Source: a virus
DNA length: 43,574 nucleotides
IMG/VR virus record: IMGVR_UViG_3300028559_000073
Coordinates: 1 to 43,574 of that record
Strand: one strand, 5' to 3'
Each line of letters begins with the position of its first letter. Position 1 is the stretch's first letter. The position numbers and the translations under genes are program-made. This document shows, piece after piece, positions 24,405-33,490 of this stretch. The notes beneath the pieces were generated by a model. It was not told the DNA's origin and ran no database searches. It was given only the letters and a program-made list of their open reading frames with translations.

Positions 24405-26114
24405 ATGGCAACTATAATTAAAATTAAAACGTCAAGTGGTTTAGGTAAACCCGCTACAGCCAAAATCGGAGAGCTTTCGTATTCATACGCTGCAGGTGCC
24501 TATAACACATTAGGAGATAAACTCTTTATCGGTGTTGGCCCTATTGACGGTAACGGCGATGCGACAACGCAAGAAGTCATTGGCGGTAAGTATTTTACAA
24601 ATTTATTAGACCATCAACCAGGTGTTTTAACTGCTTCATCAGGACTTATTTCAGATGCTAACAAAGCAATTGATGAAATAATTATAGGAAATAGCACAAC
24701 AACTGGTGGCGGAATAAAATTTAATGAAGGAACAAATAACGGTACTTCATTCGTATCGATTAAATCACCAGATAGTTTAGCTGCTTCATATACATTAACT
24801 TTACCTACAGCAACAGGTACAGCAGGCCAGTTTTTAAAGACAGACGGTTCAGGTAATTTAGCTTTTGAAACCGTATTTTCAAATTTTACAATTACTGGCG
24901 ATACAGGCACAGATACATTTAATACAAACGAAACTTTAGATTTTCAAGGTAACACACAAGTTGTAACTGCTGTTACAAATAATCAAGTATCTTTTTCTAT
25001 CGGCGCTGGTTCGATTGGTACAACACAACTAACAGACGCAAATGTTACAAATGCAAAATTAGCAAATGCTAGTACAACATTAGGAAGTTCTACACTTACT
25101 TTAGGTTCAACAACAACTGATATTGCAGGAATTACTTCTCTAGTTGTAGATGACATTACAATTAATGGCCAATCGATTACAACAACTGCTTCAAATAAAG
25201 ATATAAATTTAACACCACACGGAACAGGTACAGTTGTAGTTCCAGCAGGTTATGAAGGTCGTGCAGGATTTACAGCACAATCTTTAGTTAACAAATCTTA
25301 TGTTGATGCAATTGCAGAAGGCCTACACGTTCACGCTTCAGTTAAAGCTGCAACAACAGATACATTAGCAACTTTATCTGGTGGTTCAGTAACTTATAAT
25401 AATGGTACTTCAGGCGTAGGTGCTACATTAACTCTTTCTTCAGCTCTATCTACACTTGATGGTTACACACTTGTAAATGGAGATAGAGTATTAATAAAAA
25501 ATCAAGCAAACACAGCACATAATGGTATCTATATTAGAACGTCATCTACAGTTTTTACAAGAGCTTCAGATTTTGATACAACTACTGAAATAGCTTCAGG
25601 AGACTTTTTATTTGTATCAGAAGGAACTTTAAATGGTAGTAATGGTTATGTACAAACAGAAGTAACAACTTCTATAGGTACAAGTCCAATTGTATTTGAA
25701 CAATTTTCAGGTGCAGGACAAATTGTAGCAGGAGAAGCATTATCAAAAACAGGCAATCAATTAGACGTAAACGTAGATAATTCTTCTATTGAAGTAAATG
25801 CTGATAATTTAAGAGTAAAAGCATTAGGTGTTACAAATGCTATGTTAGCAGGTTCTATTACAAGAAATAAACTTGCAAATCCTTTTATAAGATTATCAGA
25901 CGAATCTTCAACATTAGGTCAAGTTTTCTTAGAAGATACTTTAGAATTTTTAGCAGGCGAAGGAGTAAATACATCTATATCACAAAACAGAATTACAATA
26001 TCAGGAGAATTAGCAACAGATACAAATATAGGTGTGGCTAATTTCCCTACAGCAAACTTTACAGTTACAAGTGGTTCAGTAGCTGTAACAACAATAGACG
26101 GAGGAACATACTAA
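24405..26114 (+). CDS. Tail fibre protein with shared modules
   Basis: A 569-residue Ser/Thr/Gly/Asn-rich protein. The N-terminus (MATIIKIKTSSGLGKPATAKIGELSYSY) is a GEL-type attachment region. Residues about 285-440 (AQSLVNKSYVDAIAEGLHVHASVKAAT, LVNGDRVLIKNQ, NGIYI) form a module widespread in T4-like phage fibres. Residues about 490-565 (NKLANPFIRLSDESST, LEFLAGEGVNT, FPTANFTVTSG) parallel the fibre at 405. No catalytic motif. Likely a shaft or receptor-binding fibre. Stop overlaps the start of the 46-residue membrane protein (TAATG). Confidence 0.75.
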   Translation: MATIIKIKTSSGLGKPATAKIGELSYSYAAGAYNTLGDKLFIGVGPIDGNGDATTQEVIGGKYFTNLLDHQPGVLTASSGLISDANKAIDEIIIGNSTTTGGGIKFNEGTNNGTSFVSIKSPDSLAASYTLTLPTATGTAGQFLKTDGSGNLAFETVFSNFTITGDTGTDTFNTNETLDFQGNTQVVTAVTNNQVSFSIGAGSIGTTQLTDANVTNAKLANASTTLGSSTLTLGSTTTDIAGITSLVVDDITINGQSITTTASNKDINLTPHGTGTVVVPAGYEGRAGFTAQSLVNKSYVDAIAEGLHVHASVKAATTDTLATLSGGSVTYNNGTSGVGATLTLSSALSTLDGYTLVNGDRVLIKNQANTAHNGIYIRTSSTVFTRASDFDTTTEIASGDFLFVSEGTLNGSNGYVQTEVTTSIGTSPIVFEQFSGAGQIVAGEALSKTGNQLDVNVDNSSIEVNADNLRVKALGVTNAMLAGSITRNKLANPFIRLSDESSTLGQVFLEDTLEFLAGEGVNTSISQNRITISGELATDTNIGVANFPTANFTVTSGSVAVTTIDGGTY

Positions 26115-26254
26115 TGGCATTTTTAGCTTGGCATATTTTAGCAATACTTTCAGTAATGGCCGGTTCATTTATAATCGGATACAGTATTGGTAAAAAAGAC
26201 GAAAAACTTAACTACAGATTTGCAGATAAATTAAAAAATATTTTTAAAAAATAA
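26114..26254 (+). CDS. 46-residue single-span membrane protein
   Basis: A short frame starting at the ATG overlapping the fibre stop (TAATG) and ending 7 bases before the next gene. It reads MAFLAWHILAILSVMAGSF..., giving one hydrophobic segment at about residues 3-24, then a basic, amphipathic tail (GKKDEKL...KNIFKK). The tight fit between two genes supports that it is real. A single span with a Lys-rich cytoplasmic tail resembles small phage membrane proteins (holin-like, lysis regulator or superinfection factor), but nothing identifies which. Confidence 0.65.
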   Translation: MAFLAWHILAILSVMAGSFIIGYSIGKKDEKLNYRFADKLKNIFKK

Positions 26255-26261
26255 TTAAATT

Positions 26262-26954
26262 ATGACAACTGTAATTAAACCAAAACGCTCGGTCGTTCCG
26301 GCATCTATTCCTACAGCAGGTCAACTAGAGGTTGGAGAAATAGCCATCAATATACCTGATGGTAAATTTTACACTAAAGATTCTAGTAACGTTGTTAAAG
26401 AAATTGGAGGTGCTGGTGCTACAACACTTCAAGCTGTTACTAATTCTGGAGCTGTTACAACAAATAATATTACACTTAACGGTGCAAATTTAATATTTGA
26501 AGGTTTAATTGAAAACGCTTTCGAAACAACTTTAACAGTTGCAGAACCTACTTCTGATAGAACAATAACATTACCTAATATAACAGGAACAGTTATAACT
26601 ACCGGCGATACAGGTACAGTTACAAGTACAATGATTGCTGATGGTACAATTGTAAACGGCGATATTGCCGATACTACAATTAGAGCTGCAAAATTAAATT
26701 TAGGTAGTGATACTGTAACAGTAGGTTCATTAAGTTCAAGTGGTGATGTATCAGGAACAACAGGAACTTTTTCTAATTTAAATTTGACTCAAAATGGAGT
26801 TTTGGTGTTTGAGGGTTCGACTAATGATGCTTTTGAAACTACGGTTACGGTAACTAATCCTACAGCTGATAGAACAATAACATTACCTAATTCAAGTGGT
26901 GTGTTAGCAACAGAAGGAGATTCTTTAGCTTACGCTATAGTATTCGGTTCATAA
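26262..26954 (+). CDS. Short tail fibre protein (paralogous modules)
   Basis: A 230-residue protein. The N-terminus MTTVIKPKRSVVPASIPTAG, LEVGEIAINIPDGKFYTKDS is the phage fibre attachment motif (GEIAIN...GK.Y.K). Residues about 80-155 (FEGLIENAFETTLTV, TSDRTITLPN, TSTMIADGTI, IRAAKLNL) are nearly the same as residues 205-280 of the fibre at 11127, and FEGSTNDAFETT/TADRTITLPN repeats again at the C-terminus. It ends SLAYAIVFGS, like the end of the 1014-residue fibre (AIAMSIVFG), suggesting a shared C-terminal tag or junction. Confidence 0.7.
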   Translation: MTTVIKPKRSVVPASIPTAGQLEVGEIAINIPDGKFYTKDSSNVVKEIGGAGATTLQAVTNSGAVTTNNITLNGANLIFEGLIENAFETTLTVAEPTSDRTITLPNITGTVITTGDTGTVTSTMIADGTIVNGDIADTTIRAAKLNLGSDTVTVGSLSSSGDVSGTTGTFSNLNLTQNGVLVFEGSTNDAFETTVTVTNPTADRTITLPNSSGVLATEGDSLAYAIVFGS

Positions 26955-26955
26955 T

Positions 26956-27303
26956 ATGGCTAGTACATTTAAAAATGCAGGTTTAGTAGTAGGCACAACA
27001 GACAATTCATCTGCTGATTTATACACTGCTCCTGGTGCAGGAACGGCAGTTATACACGCTCTTTATGTATCAAATAAGAACGCAAATAATACAGCAGAAG
27101 TAGATATTAAAGTTACAATAGACGGTGGAACAACATTTATTTTTTTAGGAAAATCAATTGAAATTCAGCCAGAAAATACTTTAATATTTGATAAACCTAT
27201 TAATTTAGAAGCAAACGATAAAATTAGGGTAGTAGCAGCTGCAAATTTAGATTCTACAGCACCTGATGTTGAAGCGTTTGCAAGTATATTAGAGGTAACT
27301 TAA
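26956..27303 (+). CDS. Small beta-sandwich virion/adhesin-type protein
   Basis: A 115-residue protein beginning one base after the previous stop. Pattern: YTAPGAGTAVIHALYVSNKN, EVDIKVTIDGGTTFIFLGK, LIFDKPINLEANDKIRVVAA. It fits a small all-beta domain where binding strands alternate with GG turns, like the protein at 30878 (STIYKINSIVVTN...). The two are probably distant paralogues in the fibre cassette. Function unknown; may cap or decorate the fibre. Confidence 0.6.
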   Translation: MASTFKNAGLVVGTTDNSSADLYTAPGAGTAVIHALYVSNKNANNTAEVDIKVTIDGGTTFIFLGKSIEIQPENTLIFDKPINLEANDKIRVVAAANLDSTAPDVEAFASILEVT

Positions 27304-27342
27304 TAAAAAAATTAATACAATATAATTAAAAAGATTATGTTG

Positions 27343-27350
27343 TATAAATA
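27343..27350 (+). promoter_or_regulatory. T4-type late promoter TATAAATA
   Basis: Perfect TATAAATA extended TATAGAGA exactly as at 380, in the largest gap of the window (27304-27378, 75 bases). It lies 28 bases before the ATG at 27379, with AAGGA as ribosome-binding site between them. Apart from the promoter the gap is AT-only low-complexity sequence. Confidence 0.7.
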
Positions 27351-27378
27351 TAGAGATAAAACTAAGGATTTATAAAAA

Positions 27379-27804
27379 ATGTCATATTTGGCGTCAAGTA
27401 ATATAACAAACTCTTTTGAAGAATTAGATCGCTTAAAGAAACTTACTTTTCACGGTTTAAGAAAAGATAGTACAGGTTTATTATATTATAATAAAACGTC
27501 TGTAAATTCTGACGACATAGTTGAAGTTACAACAGGTGAAGGTTTATCCTATGGAGGTTTAGCAGATTTGGAAAACAATAAAGATAATAGTAATGCTTCT
27601 ATAAATTTAAGTCAAAAGGGCGTAACTGAGGGAGTTGCCTCACATTTAAATGATAGAGGAAAAAGAAATTACGATCAAATACAATTTCAAACAAATCCTT
27701 TAACTTATTTTATGAATGAAACTGGATTTTTAGTAGCAAGATATTTTAAAAATTTTACCTTTAGTGAAACAACTAACGGTGTAACGAGAAACTGGAGAGC
27801 ATAA
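27379..27804 (+). CDS. Unrecognised virion-associated protein
   Basis: A 141-residue protein transcribed from its own late promoter and followed 3 bases later by the large fibre gene. It contains ELDRLKKLTFHGLRKDSTGLLYYNK, a short helix then a strand pair, and a C-terminus with aromatic residues (FLVARYFKNFTFSETTNG). No cysteines, no membrane span. Probably an adaptor between fibre and tail or part of the fibre base; the family is not recognised. Confidence 0.6.
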   Translation: MSYLASSNITNSFEELDRLKKLTFHGLRKDSTGLLYYNKTSVNSDDIVEVTTGEGLSYGGLADLENNKDNSNASINLSQKGVTEGVASHLNDRGKRNYDQIQFQTNPLTYFMNETGFLVARYFKNFTFSETTNGVTRNWRA

Positions 27805-27807
27805 CAA

Positions 27808-30800
27808 ATGGCAGATTTCGTATTAGGTAGACTAAAATTTAATTGGAGAGGTAACTGGGCCACTTCAACTTCATATATTAAAGATGATATTATAAAATAC
27901 GGTGCAAACACTTACACGTGTTTAGTAAATCATACTTCACAAGCATCTGCTGCAAATTTCTATACAGATTTATCTTCTGCTTACTGGTCATTACATAGTG
28001 AAGGCTTAGCTTTTGCTGGTGATTGGACTGCGGCAACTTTTTACAAATTAAATGATTTAGTTAAATACGGTGCATATCAATATAGATGTATTTTACAACA
28101 CACATCTGCTTCAGATTTTGCGATTGGTTCAAATTGGGTAATTTATTCAGAAGGTTTACAATTTGAAGATACTTATAATCCAGCAACAACTTACCAAGAT
28201 GGTGATGTAGTAAATTACGGTGGTTATACATATGTTTATGTAAATGCTACTCCAGCTGCTGGTCAAACACCTACTGATAACGCATATTGGGATATTTTAA
28301 CAACAGGTTTTAAAATGCAGGGTGCTTATTCAGCAGGCACGGCATATAAAACAGGAGATGTAGTAAAATACGGAGGAAATACTTACGTATTTGATGTTAA
28401 CACAACTGCAGGACAATTACCAACAAACGCATCATACGCTGATTTATTAGTAGAAGGAATTTCTTTACAAGGAGTTTGGTCGTCAGCTACGAATTATAAA
28501 ATAGGTGAAGTTGTAGTTTATCAAAATAGTTCTTACAGAGCAATTAGAGATAACGTAAATGCTACACCATCTTCAAGTGCAGCTGATTGGGCATTGTACA
28601 ATCAAGGAGATCCAGCAGGTGTTTTAACAACTCGAGGAGACCTTATTACAAGAAGCGATGTCGGTGTTGTTAGACTTCCCATTGGTAGATCAGGTAGTGT
28701 ATTAATATCAAACGGTACAGATGTTTTATGGAATGAAATTTCAAATTCAACAAATATAATTCACGTAGCACAATCAGGAAATGATACGACAGGAGATGGT
28801 TCAGAATTTTTACCATACAGAACCATTAAAAAAGCATCTCAACAAACAAACAAAAATGGTATTAGTTCTATAAATACATTATCTGGCGGTACTGGCGGTA
28901 CTCCAGGAGTTTATAGAGGCGTTTCTGGTACTGGCGGTTCAGGCACAGGCGCTACTTTTGAAGTTGTAAAAGATGGTTCAAGCACAGCTAGTGTTACAAT
29001 TATGAATCAAGGTTCTGGTTTTGCTGCAGGTAATACTATCACAATATCATCAGGTGTTTTAGGTGGTGGAACAAATTTAACTTTTAATGTTACTGCCGTA
29101 ACTGCAGGAGATTTAATACGAGTAAGAAATGGTACTTATTTTGAAAGTCTTCCGATACAATTAACAGCAGGAACAGCTTTAGAAGGTGATTCTTTAAGAA
29201 CAACTATAGTAAGGCCAGCTACAGGAAGTTCAACACAAATTGCCACAGTAAATAATGTGGGAGCAAACAACGCATCAAGAACACCAGGAACTTACTTAAA
29301 TTGTATCAGCACTTCAAGTGGTTCAGGAACAGGAGCTAAATTTACAGTTGTTGTTGACGGTTCAAGTGCAATTTCAGTAACTTGTACACACGGTGGTGTT
29401 GATTATCAAGTAGGAGATACTATTACAATTGCAGATTCTCAATTAGGTTCAGGTGGTGCACCTGCGTTGACTATGACTGTTGCTACAAGAAAGTTAAATC
29501 TTGAAGCAGAAATGTTTTTATTAAATGACTCAGTAAATGTAAGACAATTTACTTTTACAGGATTGATAAGTGGTAGAGTATTTGCATTAGATCCATCTGG
29601 TTCTATTGCAACCGCTTCACCATATATACAAAACTGTACTTCAATTAATACTCAAACTACAGGTATGTACATTGATGGATTATCACAAGTGAGTGGTAAT
29701 AAATCAATGTTAGCAAACGACTTTACACAAATTAATAGTGATGGTATCGGTGTACACGTATTAAGAGGCGGCCGTTGCGAATTGGTTTCTGTTTTCACGT
29801 ATTATTGCGATAAAGGTTTCTTTGCAGAATCAGGAGGTTTCGTAAGAGGTCTAAACTGTTCAATGGCATACGGAGAGGAGGGTGCTGTCGCTGACGGAAC
29901 TCTAGCTTCTGAAACACCAGTTACGGTGCAAGCAAGAGGATTACAATTATATTTCTCAGGAAATATTAGTGGTGGACTTACACCTGAAAATGGAGATACT
30001 TTATTAGGTGGCACTTCAGGAGCTACTGCTACTGTAAGAAATTTTCAAGGAAGTCCTAAAATTCTCTATATTGAAAACGTTACTGGAACTTTTGACCAAG
30101 CTGAAACTGTAACAGGAACAAAAGCAAATTCAACTACTTACACATTTACAGTAGGAAGTATAGAAGGAACTGCTAGTGTTGCTCAAATAGGTCAAAAAGG
30201 TTCTTTATTCTTATTAGATAGTTCTGATGGAACGTTATCTACAACAAGTGTTGTAAAAGTAGGAAGTAACATTCAATTTGCAGGAGATTCTACTGTATAT
30301 GCTGTAACTGCTGTAACAGACGAAGTAACGGCAAATCAACAAGTTACTGTAAGAATAAATCCAGGAAAAACAACTTCTGTAGCTGACAATGCAACTGTTA
30401 CAATTACAAATAGTTATTCAAATGTTCGATTAACAGGACACGATTTCTTAGATATAGGAACAGGTGATATTATAACAACTAATTATCCAGGCGTACCTAC
30501 TCAACCGGCCGATCAAGCTTCAGAAATTGTAGCTACAAACGGAGGTAGAGTATATTTCACATCTACTGACCAAAGAGGAGATTTTAGAGTTGGTGATTTA
30601 TTCAGAATTGAACAGGCAACTGGTGTTGCAACATTAAATGCTGATGCTTTCGATCTTTCAGGTTTAACACAATTACAGTTAGGTTCAATAGGTGCACAAA
30701 TTGGTGCTACAATTAATGAGTTTTCTACTGATGGAACTTTATTAGGAAATTCAGATATTGCAGTTCCCACAGAACAGGCAGTAAAAACATATGTTGATAC

Positions 30801-30852
30801 AAATTCGTTTTCAACAGGAAAAGCTATTGCTATGTCAATAGTTTTTGGTTAA
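27808..30852 (+). CDS. Large tail fibre/spike with five carbohydrate-binding-like repeats and beta-helix-like body
   Basis: A 1014-residue protein. Residues about 12-265 hold five ~50-residue repeats of the type W-x4-T-x-Y-x3-D-x-V-x-Y-G-x2-Y-x-C/Y (for example TSYIKDDIIKYGANTYTC and TAYKTGDVVKYGGNTYVF), resembling chitin-binding CBM5/12-like modules. A linker (TTRGDLITRSDVGVVRLPIGRSG) leads to IIHVAQSGNDTTGDGSEFLPYRTIKKA, the usual start of right-handed beta-helix tailspike proteins, with two Gly-rich GGSGTGATFEV modules inserted. The C-terminus (LGSIGAQIGATINEFSTDGTL, VPTEQAVKTYVDT) is a typical fibre foldon. Likely the main glycan-recognition fibre. Confidence 0.8.
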   Translation: MADFVLGRLKFNWRGNWATSTSYIKDDIIKYGANTYTCLVNHTSQASAANFYTDLSSAYWSLHSEGLAFAGDWTAATFYKLNDLVKYGAYQYRCILQHTSASDFAIGSNWVIYSEGLQFEDTYNPATTYQDGDVVNYGGYTYVYVNATPAAGQTPTDNAYWDILTTGFKMQGAYSAGTAYKTGDVVKYGGNTYVFDVNTTAGQLPTNASYADLLVEGISLQGVWSSATNYKIGEVVVYQNSSYRAIRDNVNATPSSSAADWALYNQGDPAGVLTTRGDLITRSDVGVVRLPIGRSGSVLISNGTDVLWNEISNSTNIIHVAQSGNDTTGDGSEFLPYRTIKKASQQTNKNGISSINTLSGGTGGTPGVYRGVSGTGGSGTGATFEVVKDGSSTASVTIMNQGSGFAAGNTITISSGVLGGGTNLTFNVTAVTAGDLIRVRNGTYFESLPIQLTAGTALEGDSLRTTIVRPATGSSTQIATVNNVGANNASRTPGTYLNCISTSSGSGTGAKFTVVVDGSSAISVTCTHGGVDYQVGDTITIADSQLGSGGAPALTMTVATRKLNLEAEMFLLNDSVNVRQFTFTGLISGRVFALDPSGSIATASPYIQNCTSINTQTTGMYIDGLSQVSGNKSMLANDFTQINSDGIGVHVLRGGRCELVSVFTYYCDKGFFAESGGFVRGLNCSMAYGEEGAVADGTLASETPVTVQARGLQLYFSGNISGGLTPENGDTLLGGTSGATATVRNFQGSPKILYIENVTGTFDQAETVTGTKANSTTYTFTVGSIEGTASVAQIGQKGSLFLLDSSDGTLSTTSVVKVGSNIQFAGDSTVYAVTAVTDEVTANQQVTVRINPGKTTSVADNATVTITNSYSNVRLTGHDFLDIGTGDIITTNYPGVPTQPADQASEIVATNGGRVYFTSTDQRGDFRVGDLFRIEQATGVATLNADAFDLSGLTQLQLGSIGAQIGATINEFSTDGTLLGNSDIAVPTEQAVKTYVDTNSFSTGKAIAMSIVFG

Positions 30853-30858
30853 TAAATA
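30851..30858 (+). promoter_or_regulatory. Late-promoter-like AATAAATA
   Basis: AATAAATA overlaps the fibre stop codon and lies 19 bases before the ATG at 30878. It has the N-ATAAATA form with one mismatch from the T4 octamer. AAAGG follows as ribosome-binding site. Position is right for a late promoter, the match weaker than at the perfect sites. Confidence 0.45.
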
Positions 30859-30877
30859 TAATAAAGGTAAATAAAAA

Positions 30878-31237
30878 ATGGCAAATCCAAATATAGTAAG
30901 TGTCGCAACGATAAGAGGTAAAACTGATAGTGGTAATCTTAGTGCAACATATACAACAGCATTAGTTACAAACAGTGCTGGTTCAAGTACTATTTACAAA
31001 ATTAATAGTATTGTGGTTACAAACGTTGCTGGTACTGATACTACTTTTAGAATTTCTTTTTACGATGGTACAACTGATAGATTTTTAGCTTATAACGTAA
31101 CTTGCCCAGCAAATACGGTAGTTATTGTTACAGATAAAAACTCATCTTTATACCTTGAAGAAGGCGATTCAATAAGAGGTGGCGCAGCTACAACAAGTAG
31201 ATTAGACTACGTTATTTCTTACGAAACAATAGCTTAA
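30878..31237 (+). CDS. Small beta-rich virion/adhesin-type protein
   Basis: A 119-residue protein between two fibre genes. Strand pattern: VSVATIRGKTDSG, STIYKINSIVVTNVAGTDTTFRISFYDG, RFLAYNVTCPANTVVIVTDK, SLYLEEGDSIRGGAAT, LDYVISYETIA. This jelly-roll-like layout resembles the 115-residue protein at 26956. One cysteine only. Likely a fibre accessory domain made as a separate protein. Confidence 0.6.
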   Translation: MANPNIVSVATIRGKTDSGNLSATYTTALVTNSAGSSTIYKINSIVVTNVAGTDTTFRISFYDGTTDRFLAYNVTCPANTVVIVTDKNSSLYLEEGDSIRGGAATTSRLDYVISYETIA

Positions 31238-31251
31238 TAAAAAGGTTTAAA

Positions 31252-32619
31252 ATGTCAGGCGGACCAATAATCGGTAGAAAGCAAGGCAGGAGACTCAATA
31301 ATTCGGAGATCGGTACACAAGAATCGACACACGATGCCGGAGGAACTGCTTCAAAAAGAGCTGAAACTTACGACAATACGTATGCTCGTAATTTTGGTAT
31401 TCGCCACATAAACCAAGTTACTGCTGGAGTTTTTAATTCAACTTATAGAGATTTAGCTGCAGGAACAACTGGCACAGGAACTCAAGCTCACAACGTTTTT
31501 GCAAACACAGTAAATCCAAATACAGAAGTACACGGTGGTGCTGCAACGTCTGAAGGATTTAGTACAGGCGCAAATTATTTAAGAATGTATGGTAATAGTA
31601 GATTTAATCAAGGTAAATATCCTTACTATACTCCATTTTTTTCAGGTAATGATCTTTCTACTCAATTAAGAAGTAATCCTTTCCAAGATGGATATGGTGG
31701 TGCAAACGCACAAGGTTTTAGAGATTCAACTTCACGTGCTGCTCAATGGAAATTTAGACAGATTATAAACGTTGCTTATACTGGTGGCGGTTACAAAGAT
31801 GGTTCACCTTGGAGACAAGTACACAGAACAAACGCCGCTACTCATCAAACTACAAATTTAGGTATTCAAATGGATCATCCTGGTTCATATATTTCAGGTG
31901 CTTGTAGTGATACTACTTTCTTTATGTGGTCTACACCAACAGATAATAGTCATTTTACACCTAGCGTAAGAACATCAGCATTTCATATGTACACTGAAAC
32001 AGGAAAAAGTCATTTAGACCAATACAATTCTTACAGCGATAGAAACGATTCAGGAACATCTTTTAAAGAAACCTATCTATCATTTCACGCAGGTGGAGAT
32101 AGAACAGGTTTAGAAATATTTAACTTAACTACAGAAGCTAGACAAGTAAACCAAGGAGATGACGTTCGAGGTGGCGGTTCTACAAACTCAGCATTTTCAG
32201 ATAGAGATTATGGTTACCATTGGGGTGATACTGCCGGACAGAAAGTTAATTTTCAAACTTATGCAGTTTCTGGTTCATCTCGTTGGTCGGCTCACGGGCA
32301 ACAAAAAGGTATGCCAACAAAAATAAGATTAGGTTATTGTGGTAACGAAGGTTCTTACAATGGTGGATATAATTTAAGAACTTGGAATTTAGTAACAGAT
32401 TCAAGTGTTGACACTTTTTCAAAATATCGTGCAGACTGTGGTGAAGAAAACTTTACAATGGGACAAGATTGGGGCTATATGATAGGTAATTATGACGGTG
32501 CTCAAAATAACGGTACTTGGTTACAATACTATCATACAAACAGTAGAACGGACGTTGGTGGATTACAACCTACAGCGAATGCTGGTCAATCTTCAGGACA
32601 TTGTGGTTGGAGAACATAA
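31252..32619 (+). CDS. Unrecognised Gly/Asn/His/Tyr-rich fibre-tip-like protein
   Basis: A 455-residue protein behind an AAAAGG ribosome-binding site. The N-terminus MSGGPIIGRKQGRRLNNSE is basic; the rest is rich in Gly, Asn, Ser, Thr, Tyr, His and Trp with few hydrophobic runs (YLRMYGNSRFNQGKYPYYT, GGYKDGSPWRQVHRT, HWGDTAGQKVNF). Such composition suits a surface-exposed beta protein that binds glycans or another polar receptor. It closes the fibre cassette, the usual place of receptor-binding tips or adhesins. No family recognised; it is also a possible target for the oxygenases and radical-SAM enzymes upstream. Confidence 0.65.
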   Translation: MSGGPIIGRKQGRRLNNSEIGTQESTHDAGGTASKRAETYDNTYARNFGIRHINQVTAGVFNSTYRDLAAGTTGTGTQAHNVFANTVNPNTEVHGGAATSEGFSTGANYLRMYGNSRFNQGKYPYYTPFFSGNDLSTQLRSNPFQDGYGGANAQGFRDSTSRAAQWKFRQIINVAYTGGGYKDGSPWRQVHRTNAATHQTTNLGIQMDHPGSYISGACSDTTFFMWSTPTDNSHFTPSVRTSAFHMYTETGKSHLDQYNSYSDRNDSGTSFKETYLSFHAGGDRTGLEIFNLTTEARQVNQGDDVRGGGSTNSAFSDRDYGYHWGDTAGQKVNFQTYAVSGSSRWSAHGQQKGMPTKIRLGYCGNEGSYNGGYNLRTWNLVTDSSVDTFSKYRADCGEENFTMGQDWGYMIGNYDGAQNNGTWLQYYHTNSRTDVGGLQPTANAGQSSGHCGWRT

Positions 32620-32629
32620 AAAAGTTTAG

Positions 32630-32637
32630 TATAAATA
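32630..32637 (+). promoter_or_regulatory. T4-type late promoter TATAAATA
   Basis: Perfect TATAAATA just after the 455-residue gene and 22 bases before the preferred ATG at 32660. The GGAG at 32650-32653, 6 bases before that ATG, acts as ribosome-binding site and decides against the earlier in-frame ATG at 32648. Confidence 0.65.
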
Positions 32638-32659
32638 ATAATAAATTATGGAGAATAAA

Positions 32660-33490
32660 ATGAAAAATAGTGAAAGAGTAAACTTTAATGACGATAAAGA
32701 ATTAATTGAATTTGCAAATGGTAATGTTGATAGCTCTGTAGCTGAATTTAAACTAAAACACTTTGTCGGCCATTCACAAGTTACACCTTACCACCGATTA
32801 AAACAAATGTTTTTAGAATTAAGAGTTAGACAAGATTCTTATTTACATATACAATGGGAAATTGAAAGAAAAAATTTAGAACAATTAGTTGAAGAAGAAA
32901 AGCTTAGAAATTCTAAAAACGAAATTGAAAAAAAATACATAGAAATAGACTTATTAAACATTAAAAAAGATTTAAAAAGGCACGAAGATGCTCTTGTAAG
33001 TGCTAATAAAGAAAAAAATAGAATACTAAAAATAATTAAAGAAATGTTGAATAGTCCTACTGCCGTTTTGCCTGATGGCACAAAGTTAATTGATGTTTTT
33101 GGTAACGAAGAATTAGAGGAAAAGTTAGAAAAACAACACTGGATTACTAAATTAGCTAAACAAGCAAGTATGGAAATGTTAGCCTATGGTAAAATAGGTA
33201 CTGGAAATATGGACGCTATAGCTATGATGGCGCCAGAAGATATAGCTGAATGTTTATCTTTAACAAGTGATTACACTGTAAGAGTAGGCACAGGTATGGG
33301 ATTATTAACTGAAAAAGCTATAAATGATTTAAAATTAGGTTATATAAATCCAGTAAATAAACAAAGAATGGAAAATATGGGTATTAGTAATGAATTTATA
33401 TCTGAAAATTTATTAGAAAGTGATATAAGTAAGAATAATACTCTTATAAATAGTAAGTATAACGATATTAAGGATAACACAAATGGCTAA
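32660..33490 (+). CDS. Long coiled-coil phage protein
   Basis: A 276-residue protein started at 32660 because GGAG lies 6 bases upstream. Residues about 45-135 are a long charged coiled coil (EIERKNLEQLVEEEKLR..., KKDLKRHEDALVSANKEK). Residues 140-170 include PTAVLPDGTKLIDVFG, and 180-240 are a helical globular part (MDAIAMMAPEDIAECLSLT). No membrane span. Similar coiled-coil proteins are common in the structural regions of T4-like marine phages; a scaffold, tape or fibre-assembly role is possible. Overlaps the next gene by 8 bases. Confidence 0.65.
   Translation: MKNSERVNFNDDKELIEFANGNVDSSVAEFKLKHFVGHSQVTPYHRLKQMFLELRVRQDSYLHIQWEIERKNLEQLVEEEKLRNSKNEIEKKYIEIDLLNIKKDLKRHEDALVSANKEKNRILKIIKEMLNSPTAVLPDGTKLIDVFGNEELEEKLEKQHWITKLAKQASMEMLAYGKIGTGNMDAIAMMAPEDIAECLSLTSDYTVRVGTGMGLLTEKAINDLKLGYINPVNKQRMENMGISNEFISENLLESDISKNNTLINSKYNDIKDNTNG

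Noticed and set aside
27304-27378. Possible tRNA or small RNA in the largest gap
   Set aside because: Sequence is AT-only low complexity plus a late promoter; no cloverleaf or conserved T-loop seen.
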